From assembly GCA_905181675.1 (NCBI GenBank), contig CAJIYZ010000057.1, positions 1-40,503 on the forward strand: a stretch of DNA of 40,503 nt, read 5' to 3'. Source of the stretch: Bacteroidetes bacterium MED-G20 (GTDB lineage Bacteria > Bacteroidota > Bacteroidia > Flavobacteriales_D > Parvicellaceae). Shown in pieces: positions 29,975 to 38,452 of the stretch (position 1 is its first letter; each line of letters opens with the position of its first letter). The notes below the pieces were generated by a model. The model made no database searches. It saw only the letters and a list, made by a program, of their open reading frames with translations, and was not told the DNA's origin. The translations under genes and the position numbers were made by a program.

Positions 29975-29998
29975 ATGCAAAAATATTGAATTTTGCAT
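29975..29998. repeat. Perfect 8-bp inverted repeat ATGCAAAA-N8-TTTTGCAT
   Basis: Arms 29975-29982 and 29991-29998, 16 bp upstream of the 30014 ATG. Confidence 0.6.
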
Positions 29999-30013
29999 TG
30001 AAATCTTAATATT

Positions 30014-30634
30014 ATGGATGAGTTTAATTATAAATCTTTAGAAAGTTTAGCAAGTGAACTTAAAGAAGGAGTCTTTAAAATAAATAGTGGAGCTCTTAGC
30101 TCTGAAGATATTCTTGCTCTTTTGAATTCATCAAGGCAGTTACATGAAAGACTGGCGGTCTTGCAATACCTTTTAGAAAAGGAACCTGTAAATACAATTG
30201 CTCCAGATGAAAAAAATGCAGACGAACTAAACACTGCAGAAGAAAATCAAATTAATTTAATTGATGTAATTGTAGAGGAGGAGGCAAAAACAGTAAAAGA
30301 AGATTCAAATATTACAACAGATTTTAAATCTGTTAATGAAATTCATTCTGATAGTCCACAAACTTCTTTAGCCGATCAGTTTGGTCAACAGCCAATATCG
30401 GATTTAACCAAAGAAATAGGTATTAATGAAAAGTACTTAATAACAGAAAATTTATTTTCTGGTGATAACGATGCATGTTTAAATGCAATTAAGGAGCTAA
30501 ATGAATTTCAAAATATGGACCAAGCAAGTGATTTTTTAAAAAATACTTTGTCTAAAAAACACAACTGGAACTCAAAGTCTAATCAAGTAAAAAGATTAGT
30601 TAATTTGGTTGAAAGAAGATACCATGTTAAATGA
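30014..30634 (+). CDS. Uncharacterised protein with conserved-looking N- and C-terminal helical segments
   Basis: ORF supported by a divergent promoter region and a 4-nt ATGA overlap with the next gene. C-terminus SLADQFGQQPISDLTKEIGINEKYLITENLFSGDNDACLNAIKELNEF resembles a widespread Bacteroidota hypothetical family. Confidence 0.75.
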   Translation: MDEFNYKSLESLASELKEGVFKINSGALSSEDILALLNSSRQLHERLAVLQYLLEKEPVNTIAPDEKNADELNTAEENQINLIDVIVEEEAKTVKEDSNITTDFKSVNEIHSDSPQTSLADQFGQQPISDLTKEIGINEKYLITENLFSGDNDACLNAIKELNEFQNMDQASDFLKNTLSKKHNWNSKSNQVKRLVNLVERRYHVK

Positions 30635-31869
30635 TTAGAATTTTTTTATTTTTTTCATTTCTTTTTTCTCTTGAAATTCAATCTCAAAATCAAAACTTTT
30701 CTAAGTATGTTGACACACTCTGTAGCGACTACTTTATGGGCAGAGGCTATGTCAATGACGGACATCTAAAGACTGCAAATTTTTTAGTAGACAAGTTTAT
30801 AGAAATAAATCTAGAGCCTTTAAATAACAATAAATTTACTCAGGATTTCAATATAAACGTAAATACTTTTCCGTATCCGCTGGAGTTAAAATTAGATGGG
30901 AAATATTTAATTCCAGGTGAAGAATTTATGGTAGCTCCTCATTCTAAATCATCCCAAGGTGTTTTTAATGTTGTAAAGGTTAATATAAATAACTGGAGTT
31001 CTGTTTTAAACACTAGCAAAGTCAACAAACAATCTATTATTAGCTTGGATCTTACTGGAATAGTCAATAGAGATACTATATCAATGTATAAAGAGTTGCA
31101 AAATATTTTAAATAAAAGGTTTCCTGTTTTGTGGATTTCATCTGAAAAATTACAATGGTCTGTGGCAGACTATGTTTCCAATTATCCATTGATAAAAATA
31201 GCAAGTAAATCTTTAAATTTTGATTTCTCGTCAGTTGAGATAAATATTAAGCAGGAATTTCAAAAATCTTTAAAAACTCAGAATATTGTAGGCAAGGTGA
31301 GTGGGAAAAGAAAAAAATCCATAATAATTTCTGCACATTATGACCATTTGGGTATGATGGGGCAGGTAAAATTTCCTGGTGCAAATGATAATGCTAGTGG
31401 GGTGAGTCTGCTACTTAATTTGGCTTCCTACTTTTCAAAAAAATCTAATAAATACAATATTGTTTTTATTTGTTTTGGTGCAGAAGAAGCAGGTTTGAAA
31501 GGGTCTAAATATTTTACTGAACACCCATTATTAGATCTAAAAAAAGTGAGTTTTCTAATTAATTTAGATATTGTAGGAACTGGAGAGGAGGGAATTGCAA
31601 TTGTAAATGCCCTTGAAGAACATAAAGCCATTAAAAAAATAGGCAAATTAAATACTCGATTAAATTATTTTAAAAAAATAAAAATACGTGGTCAATCCCC
31701 GAATTCAGATCATTATTGGTTTTCTCATCATCAAGTTCCCTCAATATTTATTTATACTTTGGGAGGGATAAAAGCTTACCACGACCCTTTGGACAAACCA
31801 GAGACATTGCCATTAAATAAAATGGAAGATTTATACAATCTGGTCATTGATTTTGTAAATGGATTTTAG
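30631..31869 (+). CDS. Secreted M28 family zinc peptidase
   Basis: Signal peptide; SAHYDHLGMMGQVKFPGANDNASGVSLLL, CFGAEEAGLKGS, LDIVGTG, SDHYWF metal-ligand motifs. Confidence 0.9.
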   Translation: MIRIFLFFSFLFSLEIQSQNQNFSKYVDTLCSDYFMGRGYVNDGHLKTANFLVDKFIEINLEPLNNNKFTQDFNINVNTFPYPLELKLDGKYLIPGEEFMVAPHSKSSQGVFNVVKVNINNWSSVLNTSKVNKQSIISLDLTGIVNRDTISMYKELQNILNKRFPVLWISSEKLQWSVADYVSNYPLIKIASKSLNFDFSSVEINIKQEFQKSLKTQNIVGKVSGKRKKSIIISAHYDHLGMMGQVKFPGANDNASGVSLLLNLASYFSKKSNKYNIVFICFGAEEAGLKGSKYFTEHPLLDLKKVSFLINLDIVGTGEEGIAIVNALEEHKAIKKIGKLNTRLNYFKKIKIRGQSPNSDHYWFSHHQVPSIFIYTLGGIKAYHDPLDKPETLPLNKMEDLYNLVIDFVNGF

Positions 31870-31882
31870 TAAATCCCTTTCT

Positions 31883-32776
31883 TTAAGATTTTGAAGGCTT
31901 AGATTTTATTAAATAAATCCCGCAAAATATTACTAGGCATAAATAAAATTGAACTATCCCAAAAACCTCTCCATCAATAACGCCCCAAAATATGGCAACT
32001 ATAGGTATTAAGTAAGTTACTGAAGATGCAAATACCGAAGATGTTTCTTTGATCAACAAATTAAATACCCAAAAAGCGAATCCGCTTCCTAAAATCCCAA
32101 GAATATTTATACAAATAAAGTTTAAGTAATTAGGGTCGTTATTTATTAAATTATTTGAAAAATCTGTCTGAGAAAAAAGTAAAAATCCCGCTATTGGGCC
32201 AATGAGTATAAAAGACCAACTAGTTATTTTTAAGGCAGGGATATCTTTTAGATATGTTTTGATAATATTTATATTTAAAGCGTAGCATGCAGATCCTATA
32301 ACAGGTAAAATAGCGTATAATATAGAATTAGACCAAAGATTATTGCCTGTGCTTAAAAATATTAAACTAGTTGCTCCAATTAATCCTACCAAAACTCCAA
32401 TTACCGCTTTGAAATTTGTTTTTTGCTTGAATAGTACTACCCCAAATAAAAGCGTAAAAAGAGGAGTTATAGAATTCAATATTCCATTTAAAGAACTATC
32501 TATTTTGGTTTGAGCTTTGATAAATAAAAAATACGGTATTACACTTCCTATAACAGCAGATAGAAGAAGAATATACCCAGTTTTTTTTTTGATTTTAAAA
32601 AAACTTTTAATTCCAAGCGGGAAGAAAACCAGAAAAACAATAAAAATTCTGTACAGAGTTATTTCTATAGGAGAATAAGTAGTTAAGGCTTTTTTCATTA
32701 AAATAAATGAACTTCCCCATATTAGTCCTAAAACACAGAGTGTTAAAATTTGATTAATTTTTTTCGAAAAATCCAT
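31883..32776 (-). CDS. DMT superfamily (EamA) transporter
   Basis: About 10 TM segments; GLIWGSSFILMKKAL, SVTYLIPIVAIFWGVIDGEVF. Confidence 0.9.
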   Translation of the reverse strand: MDFSKKINQILTLCVLGLIWGSSFILMKKALTTYSPIEITLYRIFIVFLVFFPLGIKSFFKIKKKTGYILLLSAVIGSVIPYFLFIKAQTKIDSSLNGILNSITPLFTLLFGVVLFKQKTNFKAVIGVLVGLIGATSLIFLSTGNNLWSNSILYAILPVIGSACYALNINIIKTYLKDIPALKITSWSFILIGPIAGFLLFSQTDFSNNLINNDPNYLNFICINILGILGSGFAFWVFNLLIKETSSVFASSVTYLIPIVAIFWGVIDGEVFGIVQFYLCLVIFCGIYLIKSKPSKS

Positions 32777-33406
32777 CTAATGAATTTCAAATATATCTTT
32801 GGTAGACTTTCTAACTTTTTTATAATACTGAGAATTATCTGATTCAGATCTGTAGCCAACAGCAGCAACAACTCCAGCGCTCAAGCTTTTTTTATTGATA
32901 TCTAGAAATTCATTGTATAGCGTAGTGTTAAATCCCTCAATTGGACAAGAATCTATCTTTAAAGAAGCACAAGCAGTCATTAAATGAGTCAATGCTATAT
33001 ACGTCTGATTTTTGGTCCATACAGAGGTTTTTTCAGAATCTTTGTTAAGTAGTGTTTTTTTTAAAAAGTCACCATATCCTTTATTTTCTTCAACAGGCAT
33101 TTCTTGGCTTATTGATTTATTCTGGATATATACGTCAATATCTTTTTCAAATACTTTAGTGGAATTACAAAAAATAAAAAGATGAGAGGCATCGGAAATT
33201 TGAGATTGGTTGTAGGAGAATTTTCTTAATTCATCTTTCTGCACTTGATTTTCTATGATAATTACTTTAAATAGTTGCAATCCATAAGATGTTGGAGCCA
33301 GACGGATAGATTCTTTAATTAGTTCTAGATCGGTATTTGGAATTTTCTTGTTTGGATTAAATTTTTTTGTAGCATACCTCCAGTTGTAATAATCTATTAT
33401 ATCCAT
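32777..33406 (-). CDS. NAD(P)H-dependent oxidoreductase, nitroreductase family
   Basis: MDIIDYYNWRYATKKFNPNKKI, RLAPTSYGLQLFKVIII, ACASLKIDSCPIEGF. Confidence 0.9.
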   Translation of the reverse strand: MDIIDYYNWRYATKKFNPNKKIPNTDLELIKESIRLAPTSYGLQLFKVIIIENQVQKDELRKFSYNQSQISDASHLFIFCNSTKVFEKDIDVYIQNKSISQEMPVEENKGYGDFLKKTLLNKDSEKTSVWTKNQTYIALTHLMTACASLKIDSCPIEGFNTTLYNEFLDINKKSLSAGVVAAVGYRSESDNSQYYKKVRKSTKDIFEIH

Positions 33407-33535
33407 ATTCGATCCAATATTACCACAAATAAAGTTCTCAAAGTATTTTGTTAAGTAATTTCATTATAATTCAATATAACGTATTAAGGGTATGTTGTTA
33501 AAATATATATTTATATAGAAAATTACTTATTAAAA

Positions 33536-35257
33536 ATGGAGACTAGAAAATATCATTGGAAAAAGAAAGAAGTTGACCAAAACATAAGTCTCCAACTAGC
33601 TAAAGAACTTAAAGTGTCTAAAGTTATATCTGAAATTTTAGTTTCTAGAGGAGTGGATGATTTTGCTTCTGCTCAAAATTATTTTAGGCCCAATGAAAAA
33701 CAATTTAACGATGGGTTCTTAATGAAAGGAATGAATCTTTCGGTAGATAGATTAAACAAGGCTGTCTCCAATAATCAAAGTATTCTTGTTTACGGAGATT
33801 ATGATGTCGATGGAACATGTTCGGTTGCAATGATGGTTCGTTTTTTAAAACATCTAAAAGCCAATGTTATGTATTACCAGCCACACAGAGAAACTGAAGG
33901 TTATGGTATTTCTTTAAAAAGTGTAGAATGGTCCATTGAAAACAAAATTGATTTAGTAATTGCCTTAGATTGTGGAATTAAAGATTTTCTTGCCTCTGAG
34001 GCATATTCTAATGAAAATATAGATTTAATAATTTGTGACCATCACAACCCTGGAGAAAAGCTTCCCAATGCATTTTCAATACTAAACCCCAAGCAAAATG
34101 GCTGTGAATATCCATTTAAGGAGCTTTGTGGATGTACTGTGGGTTTAAAGCTAATTCAGAGCTACGTAAATAATTTCGATTTAAAACTTGACTTCAGTCC
34201 TTATTATCAGTTGGCTGCAGTTGCTTCTGCAGCAGATGTAGTTCCGTTAGTGAAAGAAAATAGACTAATTACTTTCTTGGGACTTTTGGAGATTAATAAA
34301 AATCCAATTGAACCATTTACGTTACTATTCTCTAAGCTAAATAAAGTTGATAATATTAACCTTGGAGATTTGATTTTTAAAATTGCACCTAGAATAAATG
34401 CAGCAGGAAGATTGGATACCGCATTATTAGCTGCAAAATATTTGATATCAGACTCCAAGGAAAATATTGAAGGCTTAGATAAAATTGAAACTATCAATGA
34501 CCAAAGGAGAAAATTAGATGAATTAATAACAATAGAAGCACTACAAGATTTAGAAGACCAAGCTGAAAATAGGTGCACCAACTTAGTTTTTTCTAAAAAC
34601 TGGCATAAAGGGGTGGTTGGGATCGTAGCATCAAGAATTATCGAAACTTACTATAAGCCAACTATTGTTTTATGTGGTCAAGGAGATATAATTACCGGTT
34701 CGGCTAGATCAGTAAAAGGATTTGATATATACAGAGTATTGGAAAATTTAAAACATTATTTTGTGAGATTTGGCGGGCATAAATATGCAGCAGGGCTCAG
34801 TCTTAAAAAAGAAAACTTAGCGTCATTTAAAATTGATTTTGAGAATGAAGTTGGTAAATACATCCAAGAAGAAGAACTTATTCCTGAAATCACTATTGAC
34901 TCGGAGCTTTCTTTAAGTAATCTTTTTGAAGGAGTTAAAGCTAAAGAAACTCCAAAAGTTTATAGAATTTTAAAGCAAATGGAACCTTTTGGTGTTGGCA
35001 ATCCCAAACCTGTTTTTCTTTTTAAGAACTTACATGTTTTAAATAATCCTAAAGTAGTAGGTGAAAAGCATTTAAAGTTTATTTTTTGTGATTCCCAAAA
35101 GCTAAATAAAATTGATGGTATATGGTTTAATAGTATTTCTTTTTTTAAAACACTAAAAGATCAAGAAACTATGGACGTTGTTGGCACAATTGATGAGAAT
35201 TTTTTCCGTGGCAACAAAACTATGCAGATAATTATTAAAGATATAAGAGTTGACTAA
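33536..35257 (+). CDS. recJ: Single-stranded-DNA-specific exonuclease RecJ
   Basis: DHH motifs YGDYDVDGTCS, IALDCGIK, ICDHHNPG, PRINAAGRL; DHHA1 RFGGHKYAAGLSL. Confidence 0.95.
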   Translation: METRKYHWKKKEVDQNISLQLAKELKVSKVISEILVSRGVDDFASAQNYFRPNEKQFNDGFLMKGMNLSVDRLNKAVSNNQSILVYGDYDVDGTCSVAMMVRFLKHLKANVMYYQPHRETEGYGISLKSVEWSIENKIDLVIALDCGIKDFLASEAYSNENIDLIICDHHNPGEKLPNAFSILNPKQNGCEYPFKELCGCTVGLKLIQSYVNNFDLKLDFSPYYQLAAVASAADVVPLVKENRLITFLGLLEINKNPIEPFTLLFSKLNKVDNINLGDLIFKIAPRINAAGRLDTALLAAKYLISDSKENIEGLDKIETINDQRRKLDELITIEALQDLEDQAENRCTNLVFSKNWHKGVVGIVASRIIETYYKPTIVLCGQGDIITGSARSVKGFDIYRVLENLKHYFVRFGGHKYAAGLSLKKENLASFKIDFENEVGKYIQEEELIPEITIDSELSLSNLFEGVKAKETPKVYRILKQMEPFGVGNPKPVFLFKNLHVLNNPKVVGEKHLKFIFCDSQKLNKIDGIWFNSISFFKTLKDQETMDVVGTIDENFFRGNKTMQIIIKDIRVD

Positions 35258-36375
35258 TCTTTGTTTTTTCTTAAATCTGAAACTATGTGAAGATCTCTCT
35301 GAGGATAAGGTATTTTTATTTCATTGTTTCTAAACGCTTGGTCTATTGCAAGTCTTATATCACTTTTAATATTTATAATTTGCCAAGTCTGTTGGGCCCA
35401 AAAATAAACTTTAAACCTTAGCGCGTGTTCTCCAAAGTCTTCTAGTTCAATTGTTATATTTCTTCTTTTTTCTACCAATGGATGTTTTAAGGCGCATTGG
35501 TAAAGAATTTCTTTTACCAATTGGGTGTCAGACCCATAACCCACTCCAACAGAAATATTAAATCTTGTTACTTTGTCACTAATTGTCCAGTTGGTTACGC
35601 TTTCTCTTGTTAGGTATCCATTTGGAACAATAATAGTTTTGCCATCCAAAGTTTTTAATTGTGATGTTCTAATAAAAATATGATTGACTTTACAAATTTC
35701 TTGATTGGGCATTTCTACTACGTCTCCTACTTTTATACTGCCATCAAAAAGTAAAATTACTCCTGAAAAAACATCTGCTAAAATTGATTGGAGACCAAAT
35801 CCAATTCCCACAAAAAGAGCGGCAGACCCAGCTACTAAAAAGGTAATATCTATTCCAACTCCCTGTATTGCTATAATAGCAGCAATAGAATAAATTACAT
35901 ATTTACTCAATTGAATTATTGTGTAAGTCCCACCTTCATCTATCCATTTTCTCTCTCGAGTAGATCTGTGGATTAAAACTCTAAAAACACTTATGGATAT
36001 TTTGGATATGACAATTACAAAAACCAGGTAAAAAACACTTCCAATGGTGAAACTAAACCTATCGTAAGTGCCATCAGCTTTTGCTTCGAAGTCAAATCCA
36101 AATAATTCTAGATGGGTAATATTGCTAATTGAGAATTCTTCATGACCAATTATCAGCGCTTCTAGAGCAAGAAGACTACATACTAGTAAAAGAACTTGCT
36201 TTATAAGTTTCTTAATGTTTTTTTCTCTTCCTTCAACTAGCCATCCTTTCTGTTTTAAATATCTCTCTAGATTTTTATTTATCCAGTTGTTGAGAATTAG
36301 CCAAATAAGTATAACAATTCCGAAGAGACTTAAATTAAGAAAATGTTCTAAACTAAAATAATCTATAAAAGCCAT
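35254..36375 (-). CDS. Small-conductance mechanosensitive ion channel (MscS)
   Basis: ALFVGIGFGLQSILADVFSGVILLFDGSIKVGDVVEM pore/beta-domain signature. Confidence 0.93.
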   Translation of the reverse strand: MAFIDYFSLEHFLNLSLFGIVILIWLILNNWINKNLERYLKQKGWLVEGREKNIKKLIKQVLLLVCSLLALEALIIGHEEFSISNITHLELFGFDFEAKADGTYDRFSFTIGSVFYLVFVIVISKISISVFRVLIHRSTRERKWIDEGGTYTIIQLSKYVIYSIAAIIAIQGVGIDITFLVAGSAALFVGIGFGLQSILADVFSGVILLFDGSIKVGDVVEMPNQEICKVNHIFIRTSQLKTLDGKTIIVPNGYLTRESVTNWTISDKVTRFNISVGVGYGSDTQLVKEILYQCALKHPLVEKRRNITIELEDFGEHALRFKVYFWAQQTWQIINIKSDIRLAIDQAFRNNEIKIPYPQRDLHIVSDLRKNKD

Positions 36376-36378
36376 AAT

Positions 36379-38313
36379 TTATTGTGTTACAATGATACCC
36401 AATTCATTTGCAAATATATTGCGTACTTTAATTAATTCCTTAATTTCTTTAATTATTGACTCACTTGGGTTGTTTGGGTCCATTTCTTTTAGTGCCTGTT
36501 GCTTGTCTAAAATAAGATTTTCTGTAATTCTTAATTTAAAAATAAAAACAGATTCTTCAGCTGCTTGTTTTAAACGTTCAGACTCAATTTTTGTATGAAT
36601 TTGATGCTTTTTCTTCCAATTTTCACTTAAAATATTTTGTGATGTTGTTAAGTCTGCAACTAGACTTGTAAGATTTGGATTTTGAACAAAATGTTGCTCA
36701 TTTAATACAAGCCCTTTTTCTAGCCCCTCCAAAAACTCATTAAAAACCAATTGATATTTTTCATTTTCATAAGAAAGTTTATCGGATAAAATTTCCTCGA
36801 CAATAAATTGCGCTAAAGGGTATTCTACTATTGATTTTTCATTTTCGTTGAGCACTTCCACTTTTATAGAGTGTGCACCATAACTCAACATTAGTCGTAT
36901 TAAATCCTGTTCTTGATTACTTAAATCGTGCTTAACCCCTTTCTGAAAAGTTTTACTAGGTAAGTTTTTTGGGCTTATTGATGGAAGTGAATTGGGAGAT
37001 TGTGGTTCTCTTTTGCTGCGAAATTTTTTTTGAACTTCATTTATAAGAAGTTGTTCATCCATTTCAAATATTTGAGCTGTTTTTTTTATGTAGACCGAAC
37101 GAGATACAGCATCAGGAATGATTGAAATGGAATTAATTATATCATTAATGGTTTTGGAGATATTTATCGGATCATTTTTTGTTTTTTCTAGTAAATGGTT
37201 GGCTTTAAAGGATATAAAGTCAGTTTGTTGGTCATCGAGATAAGATTTGAAATCTTCTGTGGATAGTTGATGCGCATAGCTGTCAGGGTCTTCCCCTTCC
37301 GGAAATAAAACAACTTTAACATTTAAGCCAGCTTTTAGTAACATATCAACTCCTCTAAATGAAGCATTAATTCCAGCTGGGTCACTATCGTAGAGTATAA
37401 CTACATTATTGGTGAACCTTTTTATTAGCCTAATTTGTCCATCTGTAAGCGATGTTCCACTTGAAGATACAGCATTTTTAACTCCGTTATGGTGAAGGGA
37501 AACAACATCGGTATAGCCTTCAACAAGTAGACAAGAATCACTTTTAATAATCTCATTTTTCGATTGGTATAATCCATAAAGAACATTACTCTTATTATAA
37601 ATTTCACTCTCTGGAGAGTTAAAGTATTTTGCTACTTTTTTATCAGTTCTTAATGTTCTTCCTCCAAATCCTATTATTCTTCCAGTTATATTGTGAATTG
37701 GGAAAATAATTCTTCCACGAAAAAAATCATAGTTACCTTTTTCGCCTTCCTTAATTAGGCCAGATTTTTTTAGAGGTTCAAGGCTGTAATTAGAATTTTT
37801 TGCTTCATTTTCAAGAGCGTTATAGTCATCTGGTGAATAACCAATTTCAAATTCGTCTATGGTGTTTAGGTTGTAGCCTCTTTTCTTCAAATAAGATAAT
37901 CCAACTGACTTTCCTTCATTGGTTTCTTTTAAGGATTTTTTGAAAAATACATTGGCAAATTGATGGGCTAAATACAATCCTTCTTTTTGGTGTTTTGCTT
38001 CTAACTGCTGCTCAGTTTCTTGAGTTTCTTCAATTTCAATATTGTATTTATTTGCAAGCCATTTTAATGCTTCAGGATAGGATAATTGGTCGTGTTCCAT
38101 TAAAAATGTCACCACATTTCCCCCCTTTCCAGAGCTAAAGTCTTTAAATATTCTTTTCCCAGGAGAAACCATAAAGGATGGTGTTTTTTCATTGGCAAAT
38201 GGACTAAGGCCTTTAAAATTAGAACCTGATTTTTTTAAGTTTATAAAATCGCCAATAACTTCTACAATATCTGCAGAATCAAAAATTTTCGCTATAGTTT
38301 CTTGGGGTATCAA
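36379..38313 (-). CDS. dnaG: DNA primase with degenerate CHC2 zinc domain
   Basis: FKGLSPFANEKTPSFMVSPGKRIFKDFSSGKGGNVVTFL, FRGRIIFPIHNITGRIIGFGGR, LLVEGYTDVVSLHHNG Toprim; TTG start. Confidence 0.95.
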   Translation of the reverse strand: MIPQETIAKIFDSADIVEVIGDFINLKKSGSNFKGLSPFANEKTPSFMVSPGKRIFKDFSSGKGGNVVTFLMEHDQLSYPEALKWLANKYNIEIEETQETEQQLEAKHQKEGLYLAHQFANVFFKKSLKETNEGKSVGLSYLKKRGYNLNTIDEFEIGYSPDDYNALENEAKNSNYSLEPLKKSGLIKEGEKGNYDFFRGRIIFPIHNITGRIIGFGGRTLRTDKKVAKYFNSPESEIYNKSNVLYGLYQSKNEIIKSDSCLLVEGYTDVVSLHHNGVKNAVSSSGTSLTDGQIRLIKRFTNNVVILYDSDPAGINASFRGVDMLLKAGLNVKVVLFPEGEDPDSYAHQLSTEDFKSYLDDQQTDFISFKANHLLEKTKNDPINISKTINDIINSISIIPDAVSRSVYIKKTAQIFEMDEQLLINEVQKKFRSKREPQSPNSLPSISPKNLPSKTFQKGVKHDLSNQEQDLIRLMLSYGAHSIKVEVLNENEKSIVEYPLAQFIVEEILSDKLSYENEKYQLVFNEFLEGLEKGLVLNEQHFVQNPNLTSLVADLTTSQNILSENWKKKHQIHTKIESERLKQAAEESVFIFKLRITENLILDKQQALKEMDPNNPSESIIKEIKELIKVRNIFANELGIIVTQ

Positions 38314-38365
38314 AATGTTTTTAGCTATAAAATTATGGTTTTGAAGTATAAAAATACGAATAGTT

Positions 38366-38379
38366 CATTGTACACAATG
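38366..38379. promoter_or_regulatory. 14-bp dyad CATTGT-AC-ACAATG upstream of dnaG
   Basis: Perfect 6-bp arms in the dnaG / acyl-CoA dehydrogenase divergent region; overlaps a candidate dnaG -33 TTG (CAA at 38375-38377), 18 bp from TATTTTTA (38356-38349). Confidence 0.45.
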
Positions 38380-38429
38380 CAATTTTAAAAAAATGCATCA
38401 ACAATTAGCCATAGATTTTTAATTACCTA

Positions 38430-38437
38430 TACATTTG
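38430..38437 (+). promoter_or_regulatory. Candidate -7 element TACATTTG for the acyl-CoA dehydrogenase gene
   Basis: Exact TAnnTTTG match 15 bp before ATG 38453; no clear -33. Confidence 0.4.
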
Positions 38438-38452
38438 TGTAAAATTAACAAA

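Noticed and set aside
34207-34581. 124-aa minus-strand ORF inside recJ
   Set aside because: Antisense to the conserved RecJ region; low-complexity Ser-rich translation typical of a shadow frame.
38435-38452. ORF-track TTG start of the acyl-CoA dehydrogenase
   Set aside because: This start lies within a perfect TAnnTTTG motif (38430-38437); ATG 38453 (MSKDQYQ...) is more plausible.
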